Origin: Streptomyces sp. XM4193
GTDB taxonomy: Bacteria; Actinomycetota; Actinomycetes; Streptomycetales; Streptomycetaceae
Assembly (NCBI RefSeq): GCF_023072595.1
Contig: NZ_JALLGK010000004.1
Location: forward strand, 434,001-498,000
Reading direction: 5' to 3'
DNA length: 64,000 bases
In this document: one piece after another, positions 16,775 to 25,870 of the stretch
How positions within the stretch are numbered: the first letter of the stretch is position 1
How the letters are laid out: each line of letters opens with the position of its first letter
Translations under genes and position numbers: made by a program
The notes under the pieces: model-generated
Told to the model about the DNA's origin: nothing
The model's input: only the letters and a program-made list of their open reading frames with translations
The model's database searches: none

Positions 16775-18991
16775 GTGGCAACACTTCTCTCCGCACTAGG
16801 CCGGTTCTCATTCCGGCGCCGCGGCATCGTCGCGCTGATCTGGCTGGCGCTGCTGGCCGGAATCGGGTTCAGCGCCGCGACCGCGGCCAGCACACCCGGC
16901 ATGTCCGTCGCCATGCCGGGCACCGAGACCCAGCGCGCCTTCGACCTGCTCGAGGAGCGCTTTCCCGAGGCCAACGCCGACGGCGCCACCGCGCGCATGG
17001 TCTTCCGCGCCGAGGACGGCACCCGCCTGACCGGCGGCGAGGCGAAGAGCACCGTCGACCGGGCCGTCGCCGGCCTCGGCAAGGACAAGGACGTCGTCGG
17101 CGTCGTCGACCCCTACGAGGCCAAGGCGATCAGCAAGGACCAGCAGACGGTCTACGCGACGGTCCTCTACGACGCGCCGATGGGCGAGGTCACCGAGGAG
17201 TCCCGCGAGGCGCTGGAGAAGGTCGCGGAGTCCGCCCGCGACGCCGGCCTGGTGGTGGAGACCGGCGGCACCGCGCTGGAGACCGAGCCGGAGACCGGAA
17301 CCGGTGAGGTCATCGGTGTGCTGGTCGCCGCGATCGTCCTGGTGATCACCTTCGGTTCGCTGGTCGCGGCGGGCATGCCGCTGATCACCGCACTGGTCGG
17401 GGTGGGCATCGGCGTCGGCGGCGTGATCGCGCTCGCCCCGCTGATGGACATGTCGGCGGTGACCTCCATCCTGGCCGCGATGATCGGCCTGGCGGTCGGC
17501 ATCGACTACGCGCTGTTCATCGTCTCCCGCTACCGCTCCGAACGCGCCGAGGGCTACGACGCCGACACCGCGGCGGGACGCGCCGTGGGCACCGCCGGTT
17601 CGGCCGTGGTGTTCGCCGGTCTCACCGTGCTGATCGCCCTCGCGGGCCTGGCGGTGGTGGGCGTACCGCTGCTCACCAAGATGGGTCTGGCCGCCGCGGC
17701 CACCGTCGCCATCGCCGTACTGGTCGCGCTCACCCTGGTGCCCGCGGTGCTCGGCTTCGCCGGCGACCGGGTGCTGGGCCGGCGCACCCGCAAGACCCGC
17801 GACGAGGGCGAGGGCGGGGCCCACCCGGCCACGCCGAAGGAGTCGCTCGGCACCCGCTGGGCGAAGCTGGTGCTGCGGCGCCCGGTGGCGGTGCTGCTGA
17901 CCGCGGTGCTGGGGCTCGGTGTCATCGCGCTTCCGGTCACCCAGCTCGAACTCGGCATGCCCGACGACTCCTCGCGCTCCGAGGAGTCCACCCAGCGCAA
18001 GGCGTACGACATCATCGCCGAGAGCTTCGGACCCGGAGCCAACGGCCCGCTGATGGTGGTCGTCGACACGAACGACGTCGAAGGCGACCCGCAGTCCGCG
18101 GTGCAGGGCGTGGCGAAGCAACTGGGCTCGCTGGACGGCGTGCTGGCCGTCACCCCGCCGGAGTTCAACCGCGCGGGCGACGCCGCCATGCTGAACGTCG
18201 TCCCGGAGACCGGTCCGACCGCGACCCAGACCCAGGACCTCGTCCACGAGATCCGCGACACCTCGGGCGAGACCCGGTCCGAGACCGGCGCCGAGGTGAT
18301 GGTCACCGGTTCGACCGCGATGAACATCGACTTCTCCGAGAAGCTCAACAACGCGCTCGTGCCCTACCTCGCACTGGTCGTCGGGCTCGCCTTCGTGCTG
18401 CTGATGCTGGTCTTCCGCTCGGTGCTGGTCCCGCTCAAGGCGGCGCTCGGCTTCCTGCTCTCCGTGCTGGCCGCGCTCGGCGCCGTCGTGGCGGTCTTCC
18501 AGTGGGGCTGGCTCGCCGACCTGCTCGGTGTCGCCCAGACCGGTCCGATCGTCTCGATGGCGCCGATCTTCCTGGTGGGCGTGGTCTTCGGACTGGCGAT
18601 GGACTACGAGGTGTTCCTGGTGACGCGGATGCGCGAGGCGTACGTGCACGGGCAGAGCCCGCACGAGGCCGTCGTCACCGGCTTCGCGCACGGGGCTCGG
18701 GTCGTCGCCGCGGCGGCCGTCATCATGATCAGTGTCTTCGCCGGATTCATCGCCTCGGACGAGCCGATGATCAAGATGATGGGCTTCGGACTGGCGATCG
18801 CGGTCTTCTTCGACGCCTTCGTGGTCCGGATGGCTCTGGTGCCGGCCGTGCTGGCACTGCTCGGCCGCTCCGCCTGGTGGCTGCCGAAGTGGCTCGACCG
18901 CGCGCTGCCGTCGGTCGACGTGGAGGGCGAGAAGCTGTCCACGCAGAAGCCGGCGGCCGAGGAGAAGGAGTCGGTGGGCGTGGGGAGTTGA
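16775..18991 (+). CDS. MMPL (RND superfamily) exporter
   Basis: The 738-residue membrane protein has the MMPL layout: TM1 near residues 14-35, a soluble domain, a TM2-6 cluster (about 175-330), a second soluble domain, then a second TM cluster (about 530-700). Diagnostic segments are GLAVGIDYALFIVSRYRSER in the first half and MDYEVFLVTRMREAYVHG in the second, carrying the proton-relay DY pairs. Such proteins export lipids or hydrophobic compounds, including antibiotics, using the proton gradient. The GTG at 16775 follows GGGAG. Neighbouring tetR suggests drug- or lipid-inducible expression. Substrate unknown. Confidence 0.92.
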   Translation: MATLLSALGRFSFRRRGIVALIWLALLAGIGFSAATAASTPGMSVAMPGTETQRAFDLLEERFPEANADGATARMVFRAEDGTRLTGGEAKSTVDRAVAGLGKDKDVVGVVDPYEAKAISKDQQTVYATVLYDAPMGEVTEESREALEKVAESARDAGLVVETGGTALETEPETGTGEVIGVLVAAIVLVITFGSLVAAGMPLITALVGVGIGVGGVIALAPLMDMSAVTSILAAMIGLAVGIDYALFIVSRYRSERAEGYDADTAAGRAVGTAGSAVVFAGLTVLIALAGLAVVGVPLLTKMGLAAAATVAIAVLVALTLVPAVLGFAGDRVLGRRTRKTRDEGEGGAHPATPKESLGTRWAKLVLRRPVAVLLTAVLGLGVIALPVTQLELGMPDDSSRSEESTQRKAYDIIAESFGPGANGPLMVVVDTNDVEGDPQSAVQGVAKQLGSLDGVLAVTPPEFNRAGDAAMLNVVPETGPTATQTQDLVHEIRDTSGETRSETGAEVMVTGSTAMNIDFSEKLNNALVPYLALVVGLAFVLLMLVFRSVLVPLKAALGFLLSVLAALGAVVAVFQWGWLADLLGVAQTGPIVSMAPIFLVGVVFGLAMDYEVFLVTRMREAYVHGQSPHEAVVTGFAHGARVVAAAAVIMISVFAGFIASDEPMIKMMGFGLAIAVFFDAFVVRMALVPAVLALLGRSAWWLPKWLDRALPSVDVEGEKLSTQKPAAEEKESVGVGS

Positions 18992-19011
18992 TCGCCCGCC
19001 TGCGTTGATCC

Positions 19012-19052
19012 CGCGGCTGGGCCCGGTCTGCTCGACAGACCGGGCCCAGCCG
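19012..19052. terminator. Bidirectional terminator after the MMPL gene
   Basis: A perfect 18-bp stem (gcggctgggcccggtctg and its complement) with a five-base loop, between the convergent MMPL and phosphodiesterase genes. It is one of the strongest hairpins in the window. Confidence 0.9.
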
Positions 19053-19076
19053 CATGGGGTGTGCGGGAGCGTACGC

Positions 19077-20135
19077 TCAGCCGCCGACGACGGGATAGTG
19101 GTCGGACATGTTCGTGTAGGTGTACTCCTTGCCCCAACTGCGCACCGTCCACGGCTCGGAGCGTTCCGCGACGACCTCGTTGCCCCAGGACTGCGGCCGC
19201 GCGTGGCCCTCGCGGTGCAGCACGTGGTCCAGGTTCTCGTGCGGGTCGTCCGGGTAGCGGTCGGCGGCCACCGAGTTGTCCTCGGTGTCGAAGGAGTACG
19301 GCAGTCCGCTGCGGCTGTCGACGTCCGCCAACCCCGCGTCGGCGAGCATCCGCGGGTACTCCTCGCTGTGGGAGTCGACGTTGAAGTCCCCGGCGACCAG
19401 GACCTGTTCGTCGGCCGGGATCTCCTTGCGGTCCAGGAACGCGCTCAACTCGCGGAACTGGGCGCTGCGCACCTCGGCCGGGCGCCCCTGCGCACAACCA
19501 GGGTCGGTGGACTGCGTGTGCGTGCCCACGAGGTGGACGTTGCTGCCGGCCACGTCCAGCACCGTGTAGACGAAGCCCTTCTGGGACAGCGCCTCGATGC
19601 CGCAGCCCTCCTCGTATACGTACTGCTCGCTGCGCACGATCGGCCACTTGCTGAGCACCGCGACCCCGCCGTCCTCCACGGCGGCGGCGGAGTACGCGCC
19701 GTGGGTGGCGTCCCAGCCGTCGCGGGAGCGGCCGAGCACCGGCGTACGGTGCGGGTACCGGTCCGCCGCGTTCTCCAGCAGGGCGTCCGAGGAGGAGTTG
19801 TCGAACGCCTCCTGGAGCACCACCGCGTCGTTGCCGCCGAACCAGTCCTGCCGCGGGATCTGCGCGGCACGGTGGTCCTGACCCCAGTTGGGGTGCAGCA
19901 GCTTGCTGAAGAGGAAGACGTTGTGACTGAGCACTCGCAGCGCCGGGCCCGAGGATTCGGACGGCTCGGACTGCGCGCGTTCGGACTGTGTGCGCTCGGG
20001 CTGTGTGCGCTCGGACTGCGCGTGCGCCGCGGGTACGGCCGCTGCTGCGCACACGGCGGTGAGTGCGGTGGTCAGCGCGGCGAGACGCACCGTGCCGAAC
20101 TGCCTGGATTTCCTTCGATTCGTACGGTGGGACAC
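19077..20135 (-). CDS. Secreted sphingomyelinase C-like phosphodiesterase
   Basis: The 352-residue product belongs to the endonuclease/exonuclease/phosphatase superfamily and looks most like neutral bacterial sphingomyelinases. It has an N-terminal signal peptide (basic MSHRTNRRKSR, hydrophobic LAALTTALTAVCAAAAV, probable cleavage after AHA near residue 39), then a short linker of repeated Ser-Glu-Arg-Thr-Gln units. The catalytic domain follows: LSHNVFLF, VVLQEAFDN (metal Glu), GTHTQS, VAGDFNVDS, and the final SDHYPV His. The GTG at 20135 has AGGAG seven bases upstream. Likely an extracellular phospholipase or sphingomyelinase; the substrate could also be another phosphodiester. Confidence 0.87.
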   Translation of the reverse strand: MSHRTNRRKSRQFGTVRLAALTTALTAVCAAAAVPAAHAQSERTQPERTQSERAQSEPSESSGPALRVLSHNVFLFSKLLHPNWGQDHRAAQIPRQDWFGGNDAVVLQEAFDNSSSDALLENAADRYPHRTPVLGRSRDGWDATHGAYSAAAVEDGGVAVLSKWPIVRSEQYVYEEGCGIEALSQKGFVYTVLDVAGSNVHLVGTHTQSTDPGCAQGRPAEVRSAQFRELSAFLDRKEIPADEQVLVAGDFNVDSHSEEYPRMLADAGLADVDSRSGLPYSFDTEDNSVAADRYPDDPHENLDHVLHREGHARPQSWGNEVVAERSEPWTVRSWGKEYTYTNMSDHYPVVGG

Positions 20136-20300
20136 CTGTCGCTCCTGGGGGAGACTTGGGGCTGACGCGCTGGCTTGTCTATTCAAGCAGTGCTCGCTAC
20201 GCCTGAGTAACCCTGTGTGGATGACGTTTCGGTGGACCGGAGTTTGCCGCCGCGCCGGCCCGTGTGCGGGAGGCGGCCGGTCCCGCCCGGCCGCCGCACA

Positions 20301-20317
20301 GCGCCGCCTCGCGGCGC
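20301..20317 (-). terminator. Candidate terminator of the ABC-F gene
   Basis: GCGCCGC-ctc-GCGGCGC, a perfect 7-bp stem with a three-base loop, 18 bases downstream of the ABC-F stop codon in the direction of transcription. Confidence 0.55.
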
Positions 20318-20335
20318 CGCCCCGCCCGGCGGCCG

Positions 20336-21997
20336 CTACAGCGGATCGATCTCTGTCAGCTCCTCGTCCAGCGCGAGCCACCGGTCCACGCCGATCGACC
20401 GCAGGAAGACCGGGTCGTGACTGACCACGATCAGTGCGCCCCGATAGGACTCCAGCGCGGTGACCAACTGCCGCATGCTCGCCATGTCGAGACTGTTCGT
20501 CGGCTCGTCGAGCATCAGCAGTTGCGGTGCCGGCTCGGCCAGCAGCAGTGCGGCCAGGCTCGCGCGGAAGCGTTCGCCGCCGGAGAGCCCGCCCGCGAGC
20601 CGGTCGGCCGCGGCGCCCCGGAAGAGGAAGCGGGCGAGCTGCGCCCGGATCCGGTTGTCGCCGGCCCGAGGGGCGAAGCGGGCGACGTTCCGCGCGACCG
20701 ACAAGCCGTCGTCCAGCAGATCCAGCCGCTGCGGCAGGAAGCGCATCGGCACATGGAGCGTCAACCCGCCCTCCTGTGCGGGCAGTTCACCCGCCACGGT
20801 CCGCAGCAGCGTGGTCTTGCCCGAGCCGTTGGCGCCGGTCAGCGCCACTCGTTCGGGACCGTGCAGATCGACGGTGACCCGGCTCCCGGTGCGCAGCACC
20901 AGCTCGCGCACGCTCAGCACCTGACGGGCCGAAGGGACCTCCGTGCTGGGCAGATCGACCCGGATCTCCCGGTCGTCGCGGACCAGTTCGGACGCCTCCT
21001 CCAGGCGTTCGCCCGCCTGAGCGAGCTTCTGCTCGTGCATGATGCGGTGCTTGCCCGCGGAGACCTGGGCCTCGCGCTTGCGCGCGTTCATCACGATCTT
21101 CGGCTCCCGCTTGTTGGCGTGCATCTTGTTGCCGTAGCGCACCCGTTTGGACAACTTCTCCTGCGCGTCGGAGAGTTCGCGCTTCTGCCGCTTCAGATCG
21201 CCCTCCGCGACGCGCACCGCGCGCTCGGCCGCCGCCTGCTCGGTGGCGACGGCCTCCTCGTACGCCGTGTAGTTGCCGCCGAAGAAGCGGACCCGGCCCT
21301 CGCGCAACTCGGCGATCCGGTCGACCCGTTCGAGCAGTTCCCGGTCGTGGCTGACCACCAGCAGTACGCCGCGCCAGCCCTCCACCGCCTCGTACAGCCG
21401 CCGGCGTGCTGCCAGATCGAGGTTGTTGGTGGGCTCGTCGAGAACCAGGATCTCGGGACGGCGCAGCAGCAGTGCGGCCAGGCGCAGCAGTACGCCCTCG
21501 CCGCCCGAGACCTCGCCGACGGTGCGGTCCAGCCCGATGTGCGCCAGGCCGAGGCCCGCCAGCGTCGCCGAGGCGCGCTCCTCGACGTCCCAGTCGTCGC
21601 CGAGCGCGGTGAAGTTCTCCTCCGAGGCGTCACCGGCCTCGATCGCGTGCAGTGCACGACGCCGGTCGGCGATCTCCAGCACCTCGTCGACCCTGCGGTC
21701 GGTGTGCAGCCCGAGGTCCTGCGGCAGCCGGCCGAGCTCGCCGGAGACCCGTACGGTGCCGGCGCTGGGCGTCAACTCGCCCGTGAGCAGGCGCAGCAGC
21801 GTCGACTTGCCGGTGCCGTTGTCGCCGACGAGCCCGGTGCGGCCGGAGCCGAAGCTGACGCTGAGGTCCTCGAAGACCGGGGAGCCGTCCGGCCAGGCGA
21901 AGGTGAGCCCGTCGGCGAGCACGGACCAGGCAGCGCCGGGTCCGCCGCTGTCGACCGGGCGCGGGGGAGGGGGAGCGGAGGATGACGCGAATGACAT
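20336..21997 (-). CDS. ABC-F family ATPase (ribosome-associated translation/resistance factor)
   Basis: The 553-residue soluble protein has two ATP-binding domains and no membrane part, the ABC-F architecture. Domain 1: Walker A GDNGTGKST near residue 58, signature VSGGE, Walker B ILVLDEPTNNLD. A charged linker (about residues 240-310) that in characterised relatives reaches into the ribosome follows. Domain 2: Walker A GANGSGKTT, signature LSGGERFRASLA, Walker B LLMLDEPTNSLD. Family members protect ribosomes from antibiotics or tune translation. The ATG at 21997 has a perfect AGGAGG seven bases upstream. The roughly 270-base leader, with a small ORF and hairpin, suggests regulation by attenuation as known for other resistance-type ABC-F genes. 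Confidence 0.88.
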   Translation of the reverse strand: MSFASSSAPPPPRPVDSGGPGAAWSVLADGLTFAWPDGSPVFEDLSVSFGSGRTGLVGDNGTGKSTLLRLLTGELTPSAGTVRVSGELGRLPQDLGLHTDRRVDEVLEIADRRRALHAIEAGDASEENFTALGDDWDVEERASATLAGLGLAHIGLDRTVGEVSGGEGVLLRLAALLLRRPEILVLDEPTNNLDLAARRRLYEAVEGWRGVLLVVSHDRELLERVDRIAELREGRVRFFGGNYTAYEEAVATEQAAAERAVRVAEGDLKRQKRELSDAQEKLSKRVRYGNKMHANKREPKIVMNARKREAQVSAGKHRIMHEQKLAQAGERLEEASELVRDDREIRVDLPSTEVPSARQVLSVRELVLRTGSRVTVDLHGPERVALTGANGSGKTTLLRTVAGELPAQEGGLTLHVPMRFLPQRLDLLDDGLSVARNVARFAPRAGDNRIRAQLARFLFRGAAADRLAGGLSGGERFRASLAALLLAEPAPQLLMLDEPTNSLDMASMRQLVTALESYRGALIVVSHDPVFLRSIGVDRWLALDEELTEIDPL

Positions 21998-22045
21998 GAG
22001 GCCTCCTGCGGCCGTCGAGCGAAATGGGGAGCAGCACAGGAGACA

Positions 22046-22082
22046 CCCGGCCCTTGAGAGGGCGAGGACGGATGGGGCCGGG
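22046..22082 (-). promoter_or_regulatory. Possible attenuator hairpin in the ABC-F leader
   Basis: CCCGGCCC and GGGCCGGG form a perfect 8-bp GC stem enclosing 21 bases, between the leader-ORF stop (22103) and the ABC-F start (21997). It could act as the conditional terminator of an attenuator. No run of U follows, so this is tentative. Confidence 0.4.
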
Positions 22083-22102
22083 AGACGGCTCGCATTCCGA
22101 GG

Positions 22103-22216
22103 TCACACACGTGGAGTCCGCCGCGGGAAGCAGAACGCTTCTCGGCGGGAAGGGGCCGAACCGGCGCACGGAATGTGCACGTGCACGGTCGCCACCAGGG
22201 GCACACGGTGTCTCAT
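22103..22216 (-). CDS. Candidate 37-residue leader peptide upstream of the ABC-F gene
   Basis: A small ORF lies in the transcribed leader between the ABC-F promoter and gene. From the ATG at 22216 it encodes MRHRVPLVATVHVHIPCAGS and 17 further residues rich in Arg, Pro and Phe. An in-frame GTG eleven codons upstream is an alternative, and a TGAGG element sits very close to the ATG. A three-codon ORF (TTG CGC ATC TGA) just upstream, preceded by GAGGAG, is another possible leader. Translated leaders are known regulators of antibiotic-responsive ABC-F genes. That this one is translated is inference. Confidence 0.4.
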   Translation of the reverse strand: MRHRVPLVATVHVHIPCAGSAPSRREAFCFPRRTPRV

Positions 22217-22268
22217 GACCTCAGATGCGCAACGGCCTCTCCTCACCTCGACGACAGGGCCACGGACG

Positions 22269-22297
22269 ACCGTAGGACGCCCGACGGGGCGAGTCAA
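22269..22297 (-). promoter_or_regulatory. Strong promoter of the ABC-F leader transcript
   Basis: On the minus strand TTGACT (22297-22292), 17 bases, TACGGT (22274-22269) closely matches the vegetative sigma consensus. It lies about 270 bases upstream of the ABC-F start codon, implying a long leader. Confidence 0.7.
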
Positions 22298-22327
22298 CGG
22301 AATAAGAGCCGGCGCGCGGGCACGTCC

Positions 22328-22392
22328 GGTACGGCTGCCCGACAGCCCCGACAGCCCCGACAGCCCCGACAGCAGAGCCGGGCAGCCGTACC
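22328..22392 (-). terminator. tex terminator: 14-bp stem with repeated loop
   Basis: ggtacggctgcccg (22328-22341) and its exact complement (22379-22392) form a 14-bp stem starting 14 bases past the tex stop codon. The 37-base loop is nearly all a 9-bp tandem repeat (acagccccg, about four copies, 22342-22377). It separates tex from the ABC-F promoter. Confidence 0.7.
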
Positions 22393-22406
22393 GCCTCGAA
22401 ACCGGC

Positions 22407-24836
22407 TCAGCCGCGGCCGTCCAGCAGCCCGGCCTTGCGCAGGGCGTCGGCCATCGCGCCGCTCGGCGCAGCCTCGCGCCGACCCGCGCCGCCGCCCTTG
22501 GCGCCGCGGCCCGCGCCTGCCTGCCGCCTGCCGCCGCCGTCCTCGCGGCCCGCGCCGGAACGGCCCCGGCCGCCACCGCCGCCCTCCGCGCCGCCGCGCC
22601 GGCCGGAGGCGTCGCCCCTGCCCCGGGGACGCTCGCCCGCCGCCGGGACCTCGTCGTCCAGCCGCAGGGTCAGCGAGATGCGCTTGCGCTCCACGTCGAC
22701 CGAGAGCACCTTCACCCGGACGATATCGCCGGGCCCCGCCACCTCCCTGGGGTCCTTCACGAAGTTCTTCGACATCGCCGAGACGTGCACCAGGCCGTCC
22801 TGGTGCACGCCGATGTCCACGAACGCCCCGAAGGCGGCGACATTGGTCACCACTCCCTCGAGGACCATGCCCTCGGCGAGGTCACCGATCTTCTCGACGC
22901 CCTCCTTGAAGGTCGCGGTGCGAAACGCCGGCCGCGGGTCGCGACCCGGCTTCTCCAGCTCCCGCAGGATGTCCGTCACCGTCGGGAGTCCGAAGGTCTC
23001 GTCCACGAACTGATCCGGCCTCAACGAGCGCAGCACCGCGGTGTTGCCCACCAGATCGCCCACCGCGCCGCCCGTCCGGCCGGCCATCCTGCGCACCACC
23101 GGATAGGACTCCGGGTGCACGCTGGAGGCGTCCAGCGGGTCCTCGCCGCCGCGGATGCGCAGGAAGCCGGCGCACTGCTCGAAGGCCTTGGGCCCCAGCC
23201 TGGCGACGGACTTGAGCTCCTTGCGGCTGTGGAAGGGGCCGTTGGCGTCCCGGTGGGAGACGATGTTCTCGGCGAGGGTCGGGCTGATGCCCGAGACCCT
23301 GGAGAGCAGCGGCGCCGAGGCGGTGTTGACGTCCACTCCGACGCCGTTCACGCAGTCCTCGACGACGGCGTCCAGCGACCGCGAGAGCTTGGTCTCGGCG
23401 AGGTCGTGCTGGTACTGGCCGACACCGATCGACTTGGGGTCGATCTTGACCAGCTCCGCCAGCGGGTCCTGGAGCCGACGGGCGATGGAGACGGCGCCGC
23501 GCAGCGACACGTCCAGCTCCGGAAGCTCGCGCGAGGCGTACTCGGAGGCGGAGTACACCGAGGCGCCGGCCTCGGAGACCATCACCTTGGTGAGGTTCAA
23601 CTCCGGGTGGCGGGTGATGAGTTCGCCGGCGAGGCGGTCGGTCTCCCGGGAGGCGGTGCCGTTGCCGATCGCCACCAGGTCGACGGAGTGCTCCTTCGCC
23701 AGCGCCGCCAGCACGGCGAGCGAGGCGTCCCACTTGTTCGCCGGGGCGTGCGGGTAGATCGTGCTGGTGGCCGACACCTTGCCGGTCGAGTCGACCACGG
23801 CGACCTTCACACCCGTCCGCAGCCCCGGGTCCAGCCCCATCGTGGAGCGGGTGCCGGCCGGCGCGGCGAGCAGCAGATCGCGGAGGTTGGAGGCGAAGAC
23901 GCCGACCGCGTCGTCCTCGGCCGACTGCCGCAGCCGCAGCCGCAGATCGATGCCCAGATGCACCAGCACCCTGGTGCGCCAGGCCCAACGCACCGTTTCG
24001 CGCAGCCACTTGTCAGCGGGGCGCCCCCGGTCCTGGATGCCGAAGCGGTCCGCGATCGCCACCTCGTACGGGGTCGGGCCCGCCTGCTCGGCCTCTCCCG
24101 GGGCCAGCGGATCGAGACCGAGGTCGAGGACCTCCTCCTTCTCGCCCCGCAGCATCGCCAGCACCCGGTGGCTGGGCAGCTCGGTGAACGGCTCGGCGAA
24201 GTCGAAGTAGTCGGCGAACTTCGCGCCCTGCTGCTCCTTGCCCTCCCGCACCGAGGCCGTCAACCGCCCCTGGCGCCACATCCGCTCGCGCAGCTCGCCG
24301 ATCAGGTCGGCGTCCTCACCGAAGCGCTCGGTGAGGATCGACCTCGCGCCCTCCAGGGCCGCGGCCGGGTCGGCCACTCCCCGCTCGGCGTCCACATAGG
24401 CCTGTGCGGACTCCGTCGGCTCGGTGCCCGGGTCCGCCAGCAGTGCGTCGGCGAGCGGCTCCAGGCCGGCTTCGCGGGCGATCTGGGCCTTCGTACGGCG
24501 CTTGGGCTTGTAGGGGAGGTAGATGTCCTCCAGTCGGGCCTTGGACTCGGCGGCCCGGATGCGGGACTCCAGCGCCTCGTCCAACTTGCCCTGGCTCCGC
24601 ACCGATTCGAGGATCGCCGTCCTGCGCTCCTCCAACTCCCGCAGATACCGCAGCCGTTCCTCGAGCGCGCGCAGCTGCGCGTCGTCGAGCATCTCGGTTG
24701 CTTCCTTGCGGTACCGGGCGATGAAGGGCACGGTCGAGCCGCCGTCGAGCAGCTCGACGGCGGCCCGGACCTGCCGCTCCCGTACTTCCAGCTCGTCGGC
24801 GATCCTGGCTTCGATGGACACTGTTGATGCGCTCAC
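22407..24836 (-). CDS. tex: Tex family RNA-binding transcription accessory protein
   Basis: The 809-residue product has the Tex layout: helical N-terminal region ([30 protein letters not shown]), a YqgF/RNase H-like core ([20 protein letters not shown] near residue 320), helix-hairpin-helix motifs ([20 protein letters not shown]), and an S1 RNA-binding domain ([20 protein letters not shown], about residues 650-720). A roughly 90-residue Gly/Arg-rich tail follows, an extension seen in actinobacterial members. Tex binds nucleic acid and influences transcription. GTG at 24836 is preferred; an ATG three codons upstream (24845) is possible. No clear Shine-Dalgarno is present. Confidence 0.93.
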   Translation of the reverse strand: MSASTVSIEARIADELEVRERQVRAAVELLDGGSTVPFIARYRKEATEMLDDAQLRALEERLRYLRELEERRTAILESVRSQGKLDEALESRIRAAESKARLEDIYLPYKPKRRTKAQIAREAGLEPLADALLADPGTEPTESAQAYVDAERGVADPAAALEGARSILTERFGEDADLIGELRERMWRQGRLTASVREGKEQQGAKFADYFDFAEPFTELPSHRVLAMLRGEKEEVLDLGLDPLAPGEAEQAGPTPYEVAIADRFGIQDRGRPADKWLRETVRWAWRTRVLVHLGIDLRLRLRQSAEDDAVGVFASNLRDLLLAAPAGTRSTMGLDPGLRTGVKVAVVDSTGKVSATSTIYPHAPANKWDASLAVLAALAKEHSVDLVAIGNGTASRETDRLAGELITRHPELNLTKVMVSEAGASVYSASEYASRELPELDVSLRGAVSIARRLQDPLAELVKIDPKSIGVGQYQHDLAETKLSRSLDAVVEDCVNGVGVDVNTASAPLLSRVSGISPTLAENIVSHRDANGPFHSRKELKSVARLGPKAFEQCAGFLRIRGGEDPLDASSVHPESYPVVRRMAGRTGGAVGDLVGNTAVLRSLRPDQFVDETFGLPTVTDILRELEKPGRDPRPAFRTATFKEGVEKIGDLAEGMVLEGVVTNVAAFGAFVDIGVHQDGLVHVSAMSKNFVKDPREVAGPGDIVRVKVLSVDVERKRISLTLRLDDEVPAAGERPRGRGDASGRRGGAEGGGGGRGRSGAGREDGGGRRQAGAGRGAKGGGAGRREAAPSGAMADALRKAGLLDGRG

Positions 24837-24895
24837 GCCCCGCATTGTGGCAGGCGGCACCGACAGCGGCGGCCTCCCTCGGCCGCCGCGTCCGG

Positions 24896-25756
24896 CTACT
24901 TGCCGATCAGGTCCTGCGGGAACGCCCCCGACTCGGCGGCCTTCAGGGTGAGTTGGCCGGCCAGCTCGGTCAGCCGGGCCACACCGGTGGCGCCCAGGTG
25001 CTCGTACGGCGCACGGTCCAGCTCGTCCGTGCGGCGCTCGATCTCCTTGCGCAGCCCGAGCCCCTCCTCCGTCAACTCGTGGTCGGCGGTGAGCAGTCCG
25101 CGGGCGGTCAGGCCCTCCAGCGTCTGCTCCCACTCCTCCCGGGTGAAACCGCGGGTGCGCAGCACCCAGCCGGTGCTCATGCCCCGACCGCTGGCCGTGT
25201 GGGTGGCCTGGGCCTCCAGGCCGCTGAGACCGGCGCCCGCGAGTACGGCGAGGTGGCCGTCGCCGCGGTGCTCCCGCAGCAGGGTGCAGGCGTGCCACAG
25301 CGCCAGGTGCGGCGCCTCGGGCACCGGCAGGTCGGCGTTGCCCGCGTACAGCGGACGTGCTTCCCGGCGGCAGGCCTCGGCAGCGCGCAGCGCCAGCTCC
25401 GCAGCCTCGGAGACCTCGTCGGAGGCGACACCGTCCTCGCCCCAGAGGCGCCGCAGCAGTGCGTCCACCGCCTCCAGCCGGGTCTTCAGAGCCTGTTGCG
25501 GGGTGATCGTCTCCCACAGCCGAGGCACCCGCTCGGAGATCACCCGGTGGCCGAAGGAGTAGAAGGTCGCGGTGACCGTGCCGGCGCCCACGGCGCCCAT
25601 CGGAGCCGCCCGGGCGGCCAGATAGGCGGAGAGCGGGTCGCTCACACCGGCGGCGGCGTAGTGCTCGTTGATCTCTTTCGCGAAGTAGATCGCCGAGTGG
25701 ATCGGGTTGACCACGCTGTGGCAGCGGCGGCCGGCGCGCTCGTCTTGGAGAGTCAT
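24896..25756 (-). CDS. SCO6745 family protein (helix-turn-helix, MarR-like)
   Basis: The 286-residue product matches the actinobacterial SCO6745 family: [20 protein letters not shown] near the N-terminus, [57 protein letters not shown], and a C-terminal winged-helix-like segment ([35 protein letters not shown]). No enzymatic role is established. ATG at 25756 is chosen. The gene lies 59 bases upstream of tex on the same strand, so cotranscription is possible, and it diverges from the GlxA regulator. Confidence 0.82.
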   Translation of the reverse strand: MTLQDERAGRRCHSVVNPIHSAIYFAKEINEHYAAAGVSDPLSAYLAARAAPMGAVGAGTVTATFYSFGHRVISERVPRLWETITPQQALKTRLEAVDALLRRLWGEDGVASDEVSEAAELALRAAEACRREARPLYAGNADLPVPEAPHLALWHACTLLREHRGDGHLAVLAGAGLSGLEAQATHTASGRGMSTGWVLRTRGFTREEWEQTLEGLTARGLLTADHELTEEGLGLRKEIERRTDELDRAPYEHLGATGVARLTELAGQLTLKAAESGAFPQDLIGK

Positions 25757-25870
25757 GGTGCGGATGTTACGCAGCGGTCGCTTAGTTCGGCACGGCCGGC
25801 CTCGTCGATGGCCGAAAAGGTGGGGAGCTCGTCCTTGCCGCCAACGCGACCGGGCCCCAAGGATGTCCGT

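Noticed and set aside
22342..22377. Short regular repeats as a possible CRISPR array
   Set aside because: The 9-bp units are contiguous without spacers and lie in a hairpin loop; no cas genes are present.
21273..24827. Very long plus-strand open frame antisense to the ABC-F and tex genes
   Set aside because: Its translation is low-complexity (Arg, His, Gly, Ala), with no recognisable domain. The opposite strand encodes two clear, conserved proteins, so this is a high-GC mirror frame.
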